Origin: Chlamydiae bacterium SM23_39
GTDB taxonomy: Bacteria; Chlamydiota; Chlamydiia; Chlamydiales; SM23-39
Length of the DNA stretch: 35,145 bases
Direction of reading: 5' to 3'
Assembly: GCA_001303765.1 (NCBI GenBank)
Contig: LJUH01000006.1
Location: forward strand, 1 to 35,145
Shown piece after piece: positions 35,065 to 35,145 of this stretch. Each line of letters opens with the position of its first letter. Positions within the stretch are counted from its first letter, which is position 1. The notes below the pieces were generated by a model. That model ran no database searches, was not told the origin of the DNA, and was given only the letters and a program-made list of their open reading frames with translations. Position numbers and translations under genes: made by a program.

Positions 35065-35145
35065 ATGAAAAATAACATGATTACAAATTTTGACAATAAA
35101 AGTCTAAATAATTCTAATCCTTTAGAAGAAATTTTAAGAGAAGGG
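35065..35145 (+). CDS. N-terminus of a probable IS256-family transposase (3' end outside window)
   Basis: Twenty-seven codons are open from ATG at 35065 to the window edge, behind the strongest Shine-Dalgarno in the window (AAAGGAG, 35051-35057, 7 bases before the ATG). The segment NPLEEILREG resembles the conserved N-terminal motif of IS256-type (mutator-like) transposases, which usually continues with a GARxLL-like stretch. With so few residues this is a provisional family call. It lies head to head with the truncated IS5-type transposase, which suggests that insertion of this element cut the other one. Confidence 0.55.
   Translation, partial: MKNNMITNFDNKSLNNSNPLEEILREG

Noticed and set aside
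1-35145. tRNA, rRNA and CRISPR arrays
   Set aside because: I read the gene-free gaps for cloverleaf T-loop motifs and regular spaced repeats and saw none; the only regular repeat is the ankyrin one inside a gene.

Overview
This window reads as a very AT-rich fragment of a chromosome from the phylum Chlamydiae (Chlamydiota), an obligate intracellular lineage. The main evidence is gene content and order. There is a non-flagellar type III secretion cluster of the chlamydial type (sctU, sctV, a CopN/SctW gatekeeper and its chaperone) preceded by ychF and followed by malQ. There is an rpsA-nusA-infB-rbfA-truB translation operon, and a glyS-dnaG-...-mutS-uvrC group. As I recall the Chlamydia trachomatis map, these correspond to CT084-CT098 and CT791-CT796. 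The ankyrin-repeat gene, the F-box-like gene, the IS remnants and the local rearrangement suggest an environmental 'chlamydia-like' lineage rather than Chlamydia itself. I cannot place it further by reading alone.

Layout. 1-2343: the tail of an unknown gene, a small hypothetical, mnmA (tRNA thiolation) and htpX (membrane protease), the last three on the minus strand. 2410-4868: two divergent candidate host-interface membrane proteins, one with two F-box-like segments and two C-terminal membrane helices, the other with an N-terminal membrane block and a long coiled coil. 4874-6967: a minus-strand unit rpmB, a membrane-anchored phospholipase D-like protein, and a SEC-C methionine aminopeptidase. 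7209-14636: a tightly packed plus-strand operon ychF-sctU-sctV-sctW-chaperone-malQ whose genes overlap or nearly touch. 14680-16146: an exported SirB1/transglutaminase-like protein with TPR-like repeats. 16173-22376: the minus-strand operon rpsA-nusA-infB-rbfA-truB. 22552-28113: a GT2-like protein, a glycyl-tRNA synthetase of the alpha2 type, DNA primase and a TrkH/KtrB potassium channel subunit. 28433-29752: an ankyrin-repeat protein with recently duplicated repeats. 29908-34175: mutS-uvrC, overlapping by one base. 34287-35145: a truncated IS5-type transposase beside the first codons of what looks like an IS256-type transposase.

How the parts work together. Most genes are housekeeping: translation initiation and ribosome assembly, tRNA modification and charging, replication priming, and mismatch and excision repair. 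The secretion cluster supplies the export gate and substrate-switch components of the injectisome. The F-box, ankyrin and coiled-coil proteins are plausible host-facing products, though this is inference. The most notable observations are the double F-box membrane protein, an alpha2 GlyRS at the locus where Chlamydia carries the fused GlyQS, the apparent inversion of the ychF-malQ block with a SirB1-like gene where ribF would be expected, and the coiled-coil membrane protein next to map that may match the inclusion protein CT850. I did not see a wholly new multi-gene system. No tRNA, rRNA or CRISPR array was recognised.
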